Assembly: GCF_900187985.1 (NCBI RefSeq)
Contig: NZ_FZOA01000005.1
Location: forward strand, 181,899-245,898
Direction: 5' to 3'
DNA length: 64,000 nucleotides
Source of the DNA: Methylobacillus rhizosphaerae
Lineage (GTDB): Bacteria > Pseudomonadota > Gammaproteobacteria > Burkholderiales > Methylophilaceae
Position numbers and translations under genes: made by a program. This document shows, in pieces, positions 8,886-19,148 of this stretch. How positions within the stretch are numbered: position 1 is the first letter of the stretch; each line of letters starts with the position of its first letter. The notes below the pieces were generated by a model. The model was not told the DNA's origin and made no database searches. It worked only from the letters and a program-made list of their open reading frames with translations.

Positions 8886-9604
8886 ACCGACTTGACCGTC
8901 TGCAGAATATAATTGACTGACACATCATCATTCAATTTATAATTCTTAGTCAATGGGTTATATCCCATCCCCTTGGTTCCTACAGTCTCCAGGCCAGCTT
9001 GCCGAGCCCAGCTTGCCAACTCTGATGGTTTGATGAATTTTTCATACTCATGCGTACCGCGCGGCAGGAGGTTCAGCACATACTCCGCACCCACTACCGC
9101 AAAAAGATAAGCTTTTGGGTTGCGGTTGAGCGTCGAAAAGAACACCTTGCCGCCCGGTTTCACCAATGCTGCACAGGCACGTACAATCGCTGCAGGATCC
9201 GGCACGTGCTCCAGCATTTCCATACAGGTCACCACATCAAAGCTTTCCGGAACTTCCTTCGCCAGGTCTTCCACTGAAATCAGGCGGTATTCCACCTTGG
9301 CGCCACTTTCATATTGATGCAGCTGCGCTACCTTGAGCGCTTTTTCACCAAGATCAATACCTGTGACCTCAGCACCCCGCTCGCTCATGGACTCAGAGAG
9401 AATACCCCCCCCGCACCCGACATCCAGCACGCGCTTACCCGCCAGACTGGCATGCTCATCTATATATCCCAGACGCAAGGGATTAATCTCATGCAATGGC
9501 TTGAATTCGCTATTCTTATCCCACCATTTATGGGCAAGCTCAGCGAATTTCTGTAATTCTGCCTGATCTACATTGAGATTTACTGACTCAACCGGGTTTG
9601 CCAT
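8882..9604 (-). CDS. ubiG: ubiquinone biosynthesis O-methyltransferase
   Basis: 240 residues. The class I SAM site [28 protein letters not shown] is near residue 60, and [12 protein letters not shown] and [20 protein letters not shown] are UbiG signatures. The enzyme performs both O-methylations in ubiquinone synthesis. The start overlaps the end of mtaD by 25 bases, and the stop overlaps the start of mupP, so the three genes are translationally coupled. Confidence 0.95.
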   Translation of the reverse strand: MANPVESVNLNVDQAELQKFAELAHKWWDKNSEFKPLHEINPLRLGYIDEHASLAGKRVLDVGCGGGILSESMSERGAEVTGIDLGEKALKVAQLHQYESGAKVEYRLISVEDLAKEVPESFDVVTCMEMLEHVPDPAAIVRACAALVKPGGKVFFSTLNRNPKAYLFAVVGAEYVLNLLPRGTHEYEKFIKPSELASWARQAGLETVGTKGMGYNPLTKNYKLNDDVSVNYILQTVKSV

Positions 9605-10947
9605 TTGCTACTGATCTCCTTTAATTCCGCAGGCTCTATATTGGCATACATGCCAGCCTGCCCTTCCAGTTTCTGATATTTCAAATCGCCATTGACCCAT
9701 ACATGAGTCACATGTTCACGACCTGCACTATAGACCAGATGTGACACAACGTTGAAACAGGGTTGTATTTCGATTGCAGACAGCTTCAATGCTATCACGT
9801 CAGCGCACTTGCCCACTTCAAGAGAACCGATCTGCTGATCAAGGCCCAAAGCCTTGGCTGCATTCAGGGTTGCCATTGCCAGCGCATCCATAGCCGGCAC
9901 ACTGGCAGCATCCCCGCTAACCCCCTTGGCCAGCAAGGCTGCAAGGCGCATTTCAGCAAACATATCCTGGCGGTTATTGCTGGCAGCACCATCTGTACCG
10001 ATCGCCACATTGACTCCTGCTGCCTGCAAGGCGGCCACGGGTGCCATGCCACTGGCAAGCTTGAGATTGGAGGCTGGACAATGTGCAATATGACAGCCAT
10101 AGGCAGCCAGTTTCTGCATTTCCGTTTCAGTCAGGTGCACCCCGTGCGCAGCAACCAGGTTCGGCCCCAACACTCCCAGGGATTCCAGACGTTGCAAAGG
10201 ATGTACGCCATACTCCTTCAGGCTGCTGCTGATTTCCTCCCTGGTTTCATGTAAGTGTGTATGTATGTTCAGCCCCAGCTGTTCGGCATACGTGACCACC
10301 TGCTCAAAAGTACGATTACTGACAGTATAAGGCGCATGAGGAGCAAAACTTGCACTCAATAACGGCTGATCCCTCCAACTATCCCGCGCCTGCAAGCCCT
10401 TTTGCAGATAATCTTCCGCATCATGCGCATATGCAGTGGCGAACTCCATCACAACCAGGCCGACATTGGCCCGCATGCCTGCTTGCAAAGCAGCGTCAGC
10501 CACGGCTTGGGGAAAGAAATACATATCACTGAAACAAGTAGTGCCACCAGCCAACATTTCAGCACACCCGAGCAAAGTTCCATCTCGCACGAACTGCTCT
10601 GAAACATATTTTTTCTCTGCAGGCCAGATATATTCCTGCAACCAGCTCATCAAGGGTTGGTCATCAGCAAATCCACGCATCAGGCTCATGGCTGCATGCG
10701 TATGCAGATTAATCAATCCAGGAATCAGGACATGCTCATCCAGCGTTACCACGCTGGCGGCAGGATACCGCTGCCTGGCCTGCTCAGTTGATAAAATATC
10801 CAGGATTTTCTGGCCATCCAGTATCACGCTGTGATACTCCAGTACCTGTCCATACGGCACAACAGGCACGACCCAGTGTGCATCCAGCGCTTGAAGCGCA
10901 GCAGATGAAGCAACTTCTTCGGCTGTATGAGGTGAATTCTTATTCAT
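9580..10947 (-). CDS. mtaD: 5-methylthioadenosine / S-adenosylhomocysteine deaminase (amidohydrolase)
   Basis: 455 residues from the ATG at 10947. Metal-dependent amidohydrolase motifs are clear: [15 protein letters not shown] (metal-binding HxH), [19 protein letters not shown] and GTDGAASNN. The enzyme deaminates MTA to methylthioinosine or SAH to inosylhomocysteine. The order mtaD-ubiG-mupP is the same as around PA3170 in Pseudomonas (established knowledge). An MTI phosphorylase gene at 45466-46212 would complete the route to hypoxanthine. A longer reading frame reaches 10995 but would run through the ompA terminator hairpin, so I reject that start. Confidence 0.9.
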   Translation of the reverse strand: MNKNSPHTAEEVASSAALQALDAHWVVPVVPYGQVLEYHSVILDGQKILDILSTEQARQRYPAASVVTLDEHVLIPGLINLHTHAAMSLMRGFADDQPLMSWLQEYIWPAEKKYVSEQFVRDGTLLGCAEMLAGGTTCFSDMYFFPQAVADAALQAGMRANVGLVVMEFATAYAHDAEDYLQKGLQARDSWRDQPLLSASFAPHAPYTVSNRTFEQVVTYAEQLGLNIHTHLHETREEISSSLKEYGVHPLQRLESLGVLGPNLVAAHGVHLTETEMQKLAAYGCHIAHCPASNLKLASGMAPVAALQAAGVNVAIGTDGAASNNRQDMFAEMRLAALLAKGVSGDAASVPAMDALAMATLNAAKALGLDQQIGSLEVGKCADVIALKLSAIEIQPCFNVVSHLVYSAGREHVTHVWVNGDLKYQKLEGQAGMYANIEPAELKEISSKWQTRLSQ

Positions 10948-10961
10948 GGGAGCACCATATG

Positions 10962-10990
10962 AAAAAGCCCCGCTTTGCGGGGCTTTTTTT
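10962..10990. terminator. strong bidirectional rho-independent terminator after ompA
   Basis: AAAAAGCCCCGC pairs perfectly with GCGGGGCTTTTT around a TTT loop. A run of A on one side and T on the other lets it stop transcription in both directions. It lies just past the ompA stop and insulates mtaD. Confidence 0.9.
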
Positions 10991-11007
10991 AACACTCAGG
11001 CAGACTA

Positions 11008-12123
11008 TTAGTTGCCAGCGCGTTGTACTTCGATTTCAACCACTACACGGCGGTTAGGTTGCAAGCACTCGATTGCCTTCTTGCCACGTACGCCAGCGCA
11101 CTCAGCAACAGGTTCGCTTTCACCCTTACCAACTGCATGCAGACGGCTTTCTTCAATACCTTGAGCAACCAGGTACTTCTTAACAGTGTTAGCACGACGC
11201 TCAGACAGCTGTTGGTTGTATGCATCGTTACCGATACGGTCAGTATGACCAGTGATCAGCACCAGCTCAACTTCTGGATGAGCCTTCATTTTTTCAACCA
11301 CGTCTGCGTTCAGAGCAGCCTTACCTTCTTCCTTCAGGTTGTCCTTGTCGAATCCGAACAGAACTTCAGAAGACAGGGTTACCTTTTCAAAAGCTGGCTC
11401 TGCAGGACCAACTGGCTCTGGAGCAGGTGCTGGAGCTGGTTCCGGAGCTGGCTCTGGAGCTACTACTGGCTCTGGAGTAGGCTCAACAACTGGAGCAGGC
11501 TTAGCGCCGCCGAAACGGAAGATCGCACCCAGGTTCAGGTAGGTATTACCTACAGTGTGTGTGTCAAACTGTGCATCAGAACCCATGTATTCAGCACGGC
11601 TCCATACGTGACGCAGATCAGCTTGCAGGCCGAAGTTCTCGTTGAAAAGGTATTGTGCACCCAGACCAACGTTAGCCATCCAGGATGTCTTCTTGTCACC
11701 GATTTGTGTGCCAACAGGACCTGCTCCGGAAACTACAGTAGTCTTGTAGTCAATATCGTTACGTGCTGCGCCAACACCAGCCAGCAAGAATGGACGGAAT
11801 TTCTCACGGCTGAAGAAGTACAGTGCATCAACACCGAAAGTTGTTTGACGGTATTTACCTTCTGCACCATCGAAATCATCGTAAGAACGATTGTGGCCCA
11901 GGCCTACTTGCACATCCCAGTGCTCACTGATTTCCTTACCAAACTTCAGGAAACCGCCAGCACGACTGGAACCAGTTTCCAGCTTGCTGTCAGCGTGCAT
12001 TACATTTACGCCTGGCAATGCATACCAAGAACCATCATATGCAACTTCATCAGCAACAGCTGCTGTAGATGCAGCAAACGCAAATGCGCCTGCAACTGCA
12101 ATACCAATCAGATTTTTTTTCAT
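11008..12123 (-). CDS. ompA: OmpA-family outer membrane protein
   Basis: 371 residues from the ATG at 12123, with AGGAG 8 bases upstream. A signal peptide ends at an AVA site near residue 24. Residues to about 190 form an eight-strand outer-membrane barrel. A proline/glutamate/alanine-rich linker of about 30 residues follows (PAPAPAPEP-type repeats). The C-terminal OmpA domain binds peptidoglycan (LFGFDKDNLKEEG, ITGHTDRIGNDAYNQQLSERRA) and carries the two usual cysteines (ECAGVRGKKAIECL). It anchors the outer membrane to the wall. A good promoter and terminator mark it as a single highly expressed gene. Confidence 0.93.
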   Translation of the reverse strand: MKKNLIGIAVAGAFAFAASTAAVADEVAYDGSWYALPGVNVMHADSKLETGSSRAGGFLKFGKEISEHWDVQVGLGHNRSYDDFDGAEGKYRQTTFGVDALYFFSREKFRPFLLAGVGAARNDIDYKTTVVSGAGPVGTQIGDKKTSWMANVGLGAQYLFNENFGLQADLRHVWSRAEYMGSDAQFDTHTVGNTYLNLGAIFRFGGAKPAPVVEPTPEPVVAPEPAPEPAPAPAPEPVGPAEPAFEKVTLSSEVLFGFDKDNLKEEGKAALNADVVEKMKAHPEVELVLITGHTDRIGNDAYNQQLSERRANTVKKYLVAQGIEESRLHAVGKGESEPVAECAGVRGKKAIECLQPNRRVVVEIEVQRAGN

Positions 12124-12157
12124 TCGATTTAACTCCTGATGACTAACGGACGACTTG

Positions 12158-12186
12158 ACTATACCCAATGCCTATAAGCCACGCAA
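12158..12186 (-). promoter_or_regulatory. sigma-70 promoter of ompA
   Basis: On the minus strand TTGCGT (12186-12181) and TATAGT (12163-12158) are separated by 17 bases. The leader is about 30 bases and contains the AGGAG ribosome site. Confidence 0.6.
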
Positions 12187-12203
12187 CGGTATAATCAAGA
12201 AAA

Positions 12204-12914
12204 TCAAGCCAGTTCTATATTTTCGACTAACTTGTTGCAATTATACAACAACGTGCTTATCGCAGATACTCTGTTTTTACAAAGTTTTGCAATTCGGCTA
12301 CCCTCCCAGCATACCGCACCACGCACTCCTATATATGAAGGTTTTATTGCGAGTAGTTGTTCAATATGTTCAATTGCCAGCGAGCCTGCCAATCCTGTCT
12401 GCATATCACCAGCCAGATACAGGAAGTTTTGCAATTGGTTAATTGTCAGGTGGGAAAGCAAGGTCTGGCCATTTTTTCTGGCAGTGTCCAGCATGACTCC
12501 GAAAAACCCAGCCTGTCTCAGCAGCTCCACAACCTCTAATGTCGGCTCCATATCGGCCATCAATACTGCTACCACGTGCAGATTATTTTTCTGGATCAAT
12601 GGCTGCAACGCCGAGATACAACTGGCATTCTCTGCGTGACTGCCGAAGAACCCCACTTTAATAATATCAACCCCGGTGGTTGCCATCTGCATGACAGCCT
12701 GGCAAATGATATCGGGCTGCATCGGCAAGTCACCCGTTGTTGCGCTGGTGACACGCTGGCCATTGATAGCATTTACCGCCTCAGCGACCACGGTGAGAGG
12801 CAAGGCACCGAGTGCGCCAAGATGCGGATTTTTCATATCAATGATGTCCGCACCCCCTTCCATGGCCAATAATGCCTCCTCGACAGAGGTGACACTCACT
12901 AATAACTTGCTCAT
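12204..12914 (-). CDS. mfnB: (5-formylfuran-3-yl)methyl phosphate synthase
   Basis: 236 residues of the MfnB (formerly DUF556) family. The opening LLVSVTSVEEALLAMEGGADIIDMKNP puts the Schiff-base lysine at residue 28 (Lys27 in the Methanocaldococcus enzyme, from memory). The enzyme joins two glyceraldehyde-3-phosphate units into the furan precursor of methanofuran, or of the methylofuran of methylotrophs. It is the last gene of the leftward run and overlaps the preceding DUF447 gene by 4 bases. Formaldehyde oxidation through H4MPT and methylofuran is the likely context. Confidence 0.88.
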   Translation of the reverse strand: MSKLLVSVTSVEEALLAMEGGADIIDMKNPHLGALGALPLTVVAEAVNAINGQRVTSATTGDLPMQPDIICQAVMQMATTGVDIIKVGFFGSHAENASCISALQPLIQKNNLHVVAVLMADMEPTLEVVELLRQAGFFGVMLDTARKNGQTLLSHLTINQLQNFLYLAGDMQTGLAGSLAIEHIEQLLAIKPSYIGVRGAVCWEGSRIAKLCKNRVSAISTLLYNCNKLVENIELA

Positions 12915-13486
12915 GCCTGATTCTCCCCGGTCAGTGTTGCCTTGTAGTTCTCCACCTTGTCAATCAACCATTGCCAGGCTTGCAACTCTCTTTCCCCGGC
13001 AGTTTTTTCTATGGCAATCCGCAGATAATTCAATTCCGCATCGATTTTCTCCATGGGCAACATATGTAGCCGGCTTACCAATACGGCAAACTCAATCACC
13101 GCAGCTTGCGCACGGTTGAATCCTCGGAATGGCGTATGCATTTCTTCATGCACTACTTTGAAATACAACTCAGGCCGGACAGCATCTTCCTTGATATCGA
13201 CAAGCTCAAGCTCCCGGTGCGCCAAGGCTGAAGCCAGCACGACACCATTCACTTTGTGGGCCTGGCGCAATGGCCAGTCGCCATGCCCGGTCAAACTCCC
13301 GGCGAACACACGCACATCATCAGTCAGATTCAATACTGCCTGACCTGTCGTCACCAGGTTATCAAGCGTGGTAGATGGCCTGAACGGCGCAATCAATATT
13401 TGCCCATGGCTTTCCTTGACACCAAATGGAGCGATATGCGCCTGTCCATCCCGGTTCAATGAGGTCAATATGCTTTCATATATCAT
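12911..13486 (-). CDS. DUF447 family protein of the H4MPT gene set
   Basis: 191 residues, recognised as the DUF447 family shared by methanogens and C1-oxidising bacteria. It begins MIYESILTSLNRDGQAHIAPFGV, like a flavin-binding split-barrel protein. FNRAQAAVIEFAVLVSRLHMLP marks the centre. In methylotrophs these genes travel with H4MPT biosynthesis genes, but the biochemical step is not established as far as I know. Start and stop overlap both neighbours by 4 bases. Confidence 0.8.
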   Translation of the reverse strand: MIYESILTSLNRDGQAHIAPFGVKESHGQILIAPFRPSTTLDNLVTTGQAVLNLTDDVRVFAGSLTGHGDWPLRQAHKVNGVVLASALAHRELELVDIKEDAVRPELYFKVVHEEMHTPFRGFNRAQAAVIEFAVLVSRLHMLPMEKIDAELNYLRIAIEKTAGERELQAWQWLIDKVENYKATLTGENQA

Positions 13487-14997
13487 GTATCAGGTGCCTT
13501 TGTTCTGCGCGGCCCACAAGTGGCTTCTGCCACAGGCAGCTCAGCCTGGGTCGATTCTTCCACCCGACGTGGTCCGCAAACTGTTTCTGCATTGCCTTGC
13601 CCGGTGCGTTTGTCTTTTTTTTCCTTGAGGGCAGCGTCCCGGTGGCCAACCCGGCCTTCCGGGTCTTTCATCAATGTAGCGCATCCCCATTCAAGTTCTT
13701 CATCTTGGCTATAACGCTTTTTCAACTGCCAGGCGATCTGGGCCCGGGCCAGCTCTACGCCTAAATAGAATGCGTGAGAGCCATCCTGATCCACATTGAG
13801 GTAAGGATAAAGCTTGAATGGATCCGTATCGCAATGGATACCGTCACGGTTGAAAACATGCATGCCCTCTTGACTGACAATGACACGGAAGCTGGGATCC
13901 TTGATCTGCGTTGCCAGCTCCGTCACTTCTTCCGGGGTATAGGTAAAAGGACGTTTGTCATGCAACCCAAGCAAGCCATTGTCATAATTACGCGGCAAGC
14001 GGTTTTCCTCACGCGCGGCATACATGATGCGACGTGCAATATCCGCTTCGGCAACAGCATAGGTAGCATGGGCACTCACAGAGGTAGCCAATACTGCATT
14101 GATATTGAGCTCGGCAATGATGCCGAACAGGATGGCATTGATGCCGGTAGTATCAGCATCAGTCAGTTCTGTCAGATTGCCCACGCCCATCATGATATCG
14201 ATATCCGGATATTTTTTGCGCAAACGCTGATAGCGCACGATGGATTCAGTAAACCCAAATGGAATCGGGTCAAGGATGGCATCGGCAATGAATGGCCGCC
14301 CCCGCTTGATCATGCCATCAATGGCGCGATACAGTGAGCGCGGATTGGTAGGTGTGGTCGGGATCAGGATAGGCGTAGACTCCACCTCATCCGCCACCCA
14401 TAATGTTTTTTCCGTCAGGCTCAACAGGTAATCCGCTCCTGTTTTACCAGCCAACAGCAGGTCGTCCGTGTTCAATGAGTCGACACTCACCTGGAAGCCT
14501 TCCTGCTTCAGAGCCTGGATGGAATCCTTGAGATGAGGAAAAGGTGTATTCGGCAGGCATCCGAGATCAATCACGTCAGCACCCTGGCGGTGAAAATCCT
14601 GCGCACGCGCTACGACACCTTCCACGGTCAACTGTGGCGCCTCAACAATCTCAGCAAAAATTCTGACATCGAACCTGGACAAATCCACTTCCCGTCCACC
14701 TCTTCCAAAAAATTGCGGTAAATCCTTAAGGTCGTCAGGGCCCAACTCCACAGGAACACCATATTTTTCTATCAGCGGGGCCAGGTCTCCCTTGCACAAT
14801 CCCGGAAGAATGATGCGATCTGCATCGCCCGCATCAGGCAGGCGACGCAAAATAAGCTGAGGGGTTAAGAGTGCGGCTACAGAAACACCGAGTTGCGCAA
14901 TACGATACTTGAACTCGGTCGGCTGCATATCTTCCAGCACTTTATGCAGGCTTTTTTCTGCGAGTTTCCCTGTCAGGAATAAGATGTTTTCAGACAT
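13483..14997 (-). CDS. dihydropteroate-synthase-like protein of the H4MPT pathway (DUF6513 plus pterin-binding domain)
   Basis: 504 residues. The N-terminal FLTGKLAEKSLHKVLEDM domain (about 1-110) precedes a TIM-barrel pterin-binding domain with HRQGADVIDLGCLPNTPFPHL, similar to archaeal dihydropteroate-synthase-like proteins such as MJ0107. It probably couples the pterin to the aminophenyl ribose unit of H4MPT, but this is inferred from family context. The C-terminal tail holds two CGPRR motifs and many charged residues. It overlaps the flavoprotein gene upstream by 25 bases and the DUF447 gene downstream by 4. Confidence 0.82.
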   Translation of the reverse strand: MSENILFLTGKLAEKSLHKVLEDMQPTEFKYRIAQLGVSVAALLTPQLILRRLPDAGDADRIILPGLCKGDLAPLIEKYGVPVELGPDDLKDLPQFFGRGGREVDLSRFDVRIFAEIVEAPQLTVEGVVARAQDFHRQGADVIDLGCLPNTPFPHLKDSIQALKQEGFQVSVDSLNTDDLLLAGKTGADYLLSLTEKTLWVADEVESTPILIPTTPTNPRSLYRAIDGMIKRGRPFIADAILDPIPFGFTESIVRYQRLRKKYPDIDIMMGVGNLTELTDADTTGINAILFGIIAELNINAVLATSVSAHATYAVAEADIARRIMYAAREENRLPRNYDNGLLGLHDKRPFTYTPEEVTELATQIKDPSFRVIVSQEGMHVFNRDGIHCDTDPFKLYPYLNVDQDGSHAFYLGVELARAQIAWQLKKRYSQDEELEWGCATLMKDPEGRVGHRDAALKEKKDKRTGQGNAETVCGPRRVEESTQAELPVAEATCGPRRTKAPDT

Positions 14998-15521
14998 GCC
15001 AGTCTGGCCTGAATTGCTGCCTGTAATTGTTGCATATCGCTGACCACTGTCGTGCCCTCATCACTCTTGAGCCGCTCCATGTTCTCAAGATCGATACGGC
15101 GTGGATACACCATCACCATATTGTCGCGCGGCGCTTCCGACTCCACCTCAGGTGCAGTATCGCAGGCAAATACAATGCTGGGGACACCACATTTCCCGGC
15201 CTGGGCATATACATTGGTCACCAGTGTATCTGAAATTCCATACACCATTTTGGCGACGGTATTGGATGTCGCCGGCGCCACTACAACAGTATGGTAATAC
15301 CCATAATAGAACATTTCCACTGGCACCGAACTTGCCGTTTTATCCTGGAATACCTTGGCAACTTTATGCTTGTAACCATACTGCTGCAGAATCTCTGCCG
15401 CTGCACGACTCAGGAACAAGTCAACATCCTCAAGCCCATCCGCAATTTCCAGACACTCACGCAGATAATGGCCCGAGCCAGTGATAGCCCAGGCCAGCCT
15501 TGGTTTTTCGACTGTTTTCAC
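14973..15521 (-). CDS. flavoprotein, dihydromethanopterin reductase DmrB-like
   Basis: 182 residues from GTG at 15521. The start is chosen because it is the first after the purA stop (7 bp) and begins the homologous region KPRLAWAITGSGHYLRECLEI. VVVAPATSNTVAKMVYGISDTL is the FMN site of the flavoprotein/decarboxylase fold, and the cysteines near CGVPSIVFACD are typical of archaeoflavoproteins and DmrB. DmrB reduces dihydromethanopterin to H4MPT in beta-proteobacterial methylotrophs and relatives. An upstream in-frame ATG at 15608 would overlap purA heavily and is unlikely. Confidence 0.78.
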   Translation of the reverse strand: MKTVEKPRLAWAITGSGHYLRECLEIADGLEDVDLFLSRAAAEILQQYGYKHKVAKVFQDKTASSVPVEMFYYGYYHTVVVAPATSNTVAKMVYGISDTLVTNVYAQAGKCGVPSIVFACDTAPEVESEAPRDNMVMVYPRRIDLENMERLKSDEGTTVVSDMQQLQAAIQARLACLKTSYS

Positions 15522-15528
15522 GCCAGAA

Positions 15529-16851
15529 CTATGCTCCGAACGGATGACGCAACACGATGGTTTCATCACGCTCCGGACCGGTAGACACAATATCCACAGG
15601 CACTTCACATAATGCTTCCAGGCGTTTCAGGTACTGACGTGCATTCTCTGGCAAATCTTCCCAGCGACTGATACCAAAGGTATTCTCGTCCCAGCCCGGC
15701 AATGTTTCATAAACAGGCTGGCAACGCGCCACATCATCGGCACCAACAGGCAGCAAGTCAACCGGCTTGCCATCCAGTTCGTAACCAGTACAGATATTCA
15801 GCTCCTTGATTCCGTCCAGTACATCCAGCTTGGTAATGCACAAGCCTGTCAGGCCATTAATACGTGCAGAACGGCGCAACGCCGCTGCATCGAACCAGCC
15901 ACAGCGCCGCTTGCGCTTGGTGACAGTACCGATTTCACGCCCCTTGTCGGACATTTGGTAGCCTGGCGAGCTTTCAGTTTCAATATCCAGCTCGCTGGGG
16001 AATGGACCACCACCAACACGGGTTGTATATGCCTTGGTAATCCCCAGCACATAATGCAACATGCTCGGGCCAACACCAGTACCGGCAGCAGCCTGTCCGG
16101 AAATACAGTTCGATGATGTCACATAAGGATATGTCCCATGATCAACATCCAGCAAAGTGCCTTGCGCACCTTCGAACAGCAAGTTCTGCCCCGCCTTGTT
16201 TGCCTCATATAATGCCGCAGAAATATCAGTCACCAGCGGTTGCAGCAATGGCGCCTTGGATAAGGCATCATCCAGCTGCTTCTGATAGTCTACCGCCTCT
16301 GCGTTGAGGTATTTGGTCAATACAAAATTATGGTAATCCAGGACTTCCCTGAGCTTTTCCGCAAAACGCTCAGGGTAAAACAAGTCGTAGACGCGCAATG
16401 CCCGGCGCGCCACTTTGTCCTCATAGGTCGGGCCGATACCCTTACCTGTGGTGCCAATCTTGCGACCAGGTTCGCGTGCAGCTTCGCGCGCCTTATCCAG
16501 ACGTACGTGATAATCCAGTATCAGCGGGCAACCGGGGCTCACTTTCAGGCGATTGCGTACTTCCAGCCCGGCTTTTTCCAGCCCGTCAATTTCATAGAGT
16601 AAATGATTGGCATCGAGTACGACACCATTGCCAATGTAGCAATTCACCCCTTCGCGCACGATGCCGGAAGGCACCAGATTCAATTTATACTCTCGTTGAG
16701 AAGCGCCTTGTCCGATCACCAGGGTATGACCAGCATTATGGCCGCCTTGGAAACGCACCACTCCTTGCGCATGATCCGTCAGCCAATCGACGATCTTACC
16801 TTTACCCTCATCACCCCACTGGGTACCGATAACGACAACGTTCTTACTCAT
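15529..16851 (-). CDS. purA: adenylosuccinate synthetase
   Basis: 440 residues beginning [23 protein letters not shown], the GTP P-loop of the family. [24 protein letters not shown] and [22 protein letters not shown] complete the signature. It converts IMP and aspartate to adenylosuccinate. The ATG at 16851 overlaps the hisZ stop by 8 bases. The hisZ-purA pair following hflC is a conserved betaproteobacterial order. Confidence 0.96.
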   Translation of the reverse strand: MSKNVVVIGTQWGDEGKGKIVDWLTDHAQGVVRFQGGHNAGHTLVIGQGASQREYKLNLVPSGIVREGVNCYIGNGVVLDANHLLYEIDGLEKAGLEVRNRLKVSPGCPLILDYHVRLDKAREAAREPGRKIGTTGKGIGPTYEDKVARRALRVYDLFYPERFAEKLREVLDYHNFVLTKYLNAEAVDYQKQLDDALSKAPLLQPLVTDISAALYEANKAGQNLLFEGAQGTLLDVDHGTYPYVTSSNCISGQAAAGTGVGPSMLHYVLGITKAYTTRVGGGPFPSELDIETESSPGYQMSDKGREIGTVTKRKRRCGWFDAAALRRSARINGLTGLCITKLDVLDGIKELNICTGYELDGKPVDLLPVGADDVARCQPVYETLPGWDENTFGISRWEDLPENARQYLKRLEALCEVPVDIVSTGPERDETIVLRHPFGA

Positions 16852-18040
16852 GAATAGATCCAATAGATAAATTTGATAATTCGGGTGCTGTAACAACCAC
16901 CCACTCACCATCCTGCTTGGTCAGGATGCGGTCACATCCTAGCTCGGCACGGTAATCCTCTTGTCCGGGCAGGTCCTGGATCACCACCGCTCCCTGGCTA
17001 CGCAATCGCTCGATTGCCACTGTCAGGGAAGCATCTGTGAACACTGCGGGAGCCAAAATGGCACTCGTTTTCCCAGCAGCAGGCAAGGATGCCACGACAC
17101 CACGCAAATCCAGGCTAAACCCTGTAGCAGGACGCGCCCGGCCAAAAATAGCCCCGACCTCATCATAGCGCCCACCACGTGCCAATGGCCCGGAATAGCC
17201 TTCAGCATAGACAGCGAAGACAATCCCGCTGTGATAGTGATATCCGCGTAGTTCGGCAAGATCGAAACATACTTTGACATCAAGATCTGCCAGGCCGGTG
17301 GCAATTTTCTTCAGATCATCAAGCGCCTTCTGGATTTTGTCCGTCTTGGGCAAGCGGATAGCGGCAGTATCCAATATCTCAACACCGCCATTCAGCTCAA
17401 CCAATGCACATAAGACATCCAGCAAATCAGGGCTTAAAGTCTGGCCCAGTTGACGCACAGCTGCCTGATCCTTGCTCTGCAAGGCAGCGTATAGTTCCTG
17501 TTCCTGTAGTTCGCCTATCCCGACTCCATCGATCAGGCTGTCAAAAATACCAACATGACTGATGTCGATATATAAAGTCCCCAGCCCGACGGCATGCAAT
17601 GCTTTGATCATCAGACGTTGAATTTCAATATCGCTTGCCACGCCAGCATGACCGTAGAGTTCCGCTCCTACATGCAAGGGTTCACGGCTGCGTGCCAGAC
17701 CATCAGGCTCTGTACGCAGCACGCTTCCGGCATAACAAAGACGGGTAACACCCTGATTATTGAGCATATGGGCATCAATACGGGCTGTTTGCGGTGTGAT
17801 ATCAGAGCGGATACCCATCAGCTTGCCAGTCAATTGGTCGACAACCTTGAACGTTGCAAGATCAAGGTCATGACCGATGCCGGTAGTCAGTGATTCCATA
17901 TACTCCATCATGGGAGGAATCACATATTGATAACCGTGTACTCTGAACAGGTCCAGCAGGCTGCGCCGCAGCTGTTCAACACGCGCCGCCTCTGCAGGAA
18001 GCACATCTTCAATATATTCGGGAAGTAACCAGTTACGCAT
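16844..18040 (-). CDS. hisZ: ATP phosphoribosyltransferase regulatory subunit
   Basis: 398 residues, homologous to histidyl-tRNA synthetase but without its tRNA-binding domain. It starts [27 protein letters not shown] and contains [36 protein letters not shown]. HisZ forms an octamer with the short HisG and confers histidine feedback control. It lies 22 bp after the DUF2065 gene. Confidence 0.94.
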   Translation of the reverse strand: MRNWLLPEYIEDVLPAEAARVEQLRRSLLDLFRVHGYQYVIPPMMEYMESLTTGIGHDLDLATFKVVDQLTGKLMGIRSDITPQTARIDAHMLNNQGVTRLCYAGSVLRTEPDGLARSREPLHVGAELYGHAGVASDIEIQRLMIKALHAVGLGTLYIDISHVGIFDSLIDGVGIGELQEQELYAALQSKDQAAVRQLGQTLSPDLLDVLCALVELNGGVEILDTAAIRLPKTDKIQKALDDLKKIATGLADLDVKVCFDLAELRGYHYHSGIVFAVYAEGYSGPLARGGRYDEVGAIFGRARPATGFSLDLRGVVASLPAAGKTSAILAPAVFTDASLTVAIERLRSQGAVVIQDLPGQEDYRAELGCDRILTKQDGEWVVVTAPELSNLSIGSIHE

Positions 18041-18062
18041 AATTTTCTTGTGAGATTGAGGT

Positions 18063-18248
18063 CTAGTACACCAGAAGCACGATCAACAGACCCACCAGCA
18101 CCGATGCCAGGCCAATGAAACGCAACTGCCCATCCTTCATTTCCACCATGCGCTGAAACGTTTGCTTCCATGCCCGGGGAGCAAGAAGGGGCAGCACCCC
18201 TTCAATGACCAGCACCAGGCCAAATGCAAGCAACAAGGCAGAATTCAA
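18063..18248 (-). CDS. yjeT: DUF2065 small membrane protein (YjeT family)
   Basis: 61 residues with two predicted membrane helices (about 4-22 and 42-60) around a short basic loop. The pattern ALLLAFGLVLVIEGVLPLLAP...WKQTF is typical of YjeT/DUF2065. The gene sits between hflC and the hisZ-purA pair as in many proteobacteria. Function is unknown. Confidence 0.88.
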   Translation of the reverse strand: MNSALLLAFGLVLVIEGVLPLLAPRAWKQTFQRMVEMKDGQLRFIGLASVLVGLLIVLLVY

Positions 18249-18263
18249 GATGGGCGTTCCTGC

Positions 18264-19148
18264 TTAATTGCCAGTATTATTGGCGCGACCGGAGCTGCGC
18301 ATATATTTCAGGAAATCAGAGTTGGGGTCCAGCACCATGACATCACTCTTGCTCTTGAAGCTGTTGCGATAAGCATCGAGACTGCGATAGAAAGCATAGA
18401 ACTCTGGGCTTTTTCCATATGCCTGGGAGTAGATTTCTGCCGCCTTGGCATCACCCTCACCCTTGATCTTCTGGGCTGCGCTGAACGCTTCAGCAATAAT
18501 CACCTCACGCTGTTTGTCAGCATCGGCGCGAATTTTTTCCGCCTCACTGGCGCCAAGTGATCGACGCTCGTTGGCTACACGCTTACGCTCTGCTTCCATA
18601 CGCTGGTACACGGATTCGCTGACTTCCTGCGGTAAATCCACCCGGCGCAAACGCACATCCAGCACCTGGATACCCATCTGGCGCGAATCGCGATCAGCAC
18701 GTTCACGCAGGATATCCATGATCTGGCTACGTTCGCCAGACACCACTTCGTGTGTAGTACGTTTACCAAACTCGGCACGCAAGCCGTCATTCACTGTCTG
18801 AGACAGGCGGCGTTCCGCCTGCAGCTCATCACCTTTGACCGAAACATAGTATTTGGCAGGATCGACAATGCGCCACTTGATGAATGAATCCACCAGCACA
18901 TTCATTTTCTCGCTGGTCAGGAAGCGGTCAGGCTCAACCCAATTCAAGGTAAGGATACGTCTGTCGAAATACCGCACGTTATCCACCAAAGGCACCTTGA
19001 AGTAAAGGCCGGGTTCCTTTTTCACCGACACGATCTCACCCAAGCGGAATACCAGGGCGTATTCACGCTGGTCTACGCTGAAAGCAGATAGGCTTAACAA
19101 CAGCAAAGCTGCAATCAGGCCCACCAGGACTGTTCCAAGATTTCTCAT
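18264..19148 (-). CDS. hflC: HflC protein, modulator of FtsH protease
   Basis: 294 residues. One N-terminal membrane segment (about 6-22) is followed by an SPFH/band-7 domain (YALVFRLGEIVSVKKEPGLYFKVPLVDNV) and a coiled-coil with GEGDAKAAEIYSQAYGKSPEFYAFYRSL. With HflK it forms a large membrane cage around the FtsH protease. The start overlaps the hflK stop by one base. Confidence 0.95.
   Translation of the reverse strand: MRNLGTVLVGLIAALLLLSLSAFSVDQREYALVFRLGEIVSVKKEPGLYFKVPLVDNVRYFDRRILTLNWVEPDRFLTSEKMNVLVDSFIKWRIVDPAKYYVSVKGDELQAERRLSQTVNDGLRAEFGKRTTHEVVSGERSQIMDILRERADRDSRQMGIQVLDVRLRRVDLPQEVSESVYQRMEAERKRVANERRSLGASEAEKIRADADKQREVIIAEAFSAAQKIKGEGDAKAAEIYSQAYGKSPEFYAFYRSLDAYRNSFKSKSDVMVLDPNSDFLKYMRSSGRANNTGN

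Noticed and set aside
10948..10995. An upstream start extending MtaD by 16 residues
   Set aside because: It would pass through the perfect ompA terminator hairpin; homology begins after the ATG at 10947.
11023..12132. A 369-codon open frame on the plus strand across ompA
   Set aside because: It is the antisense shadow of ompA, is unusually rich in Cys, Trp and Ser, and has no recognisable domain. ompA has signal peptide, promoter and terminator.
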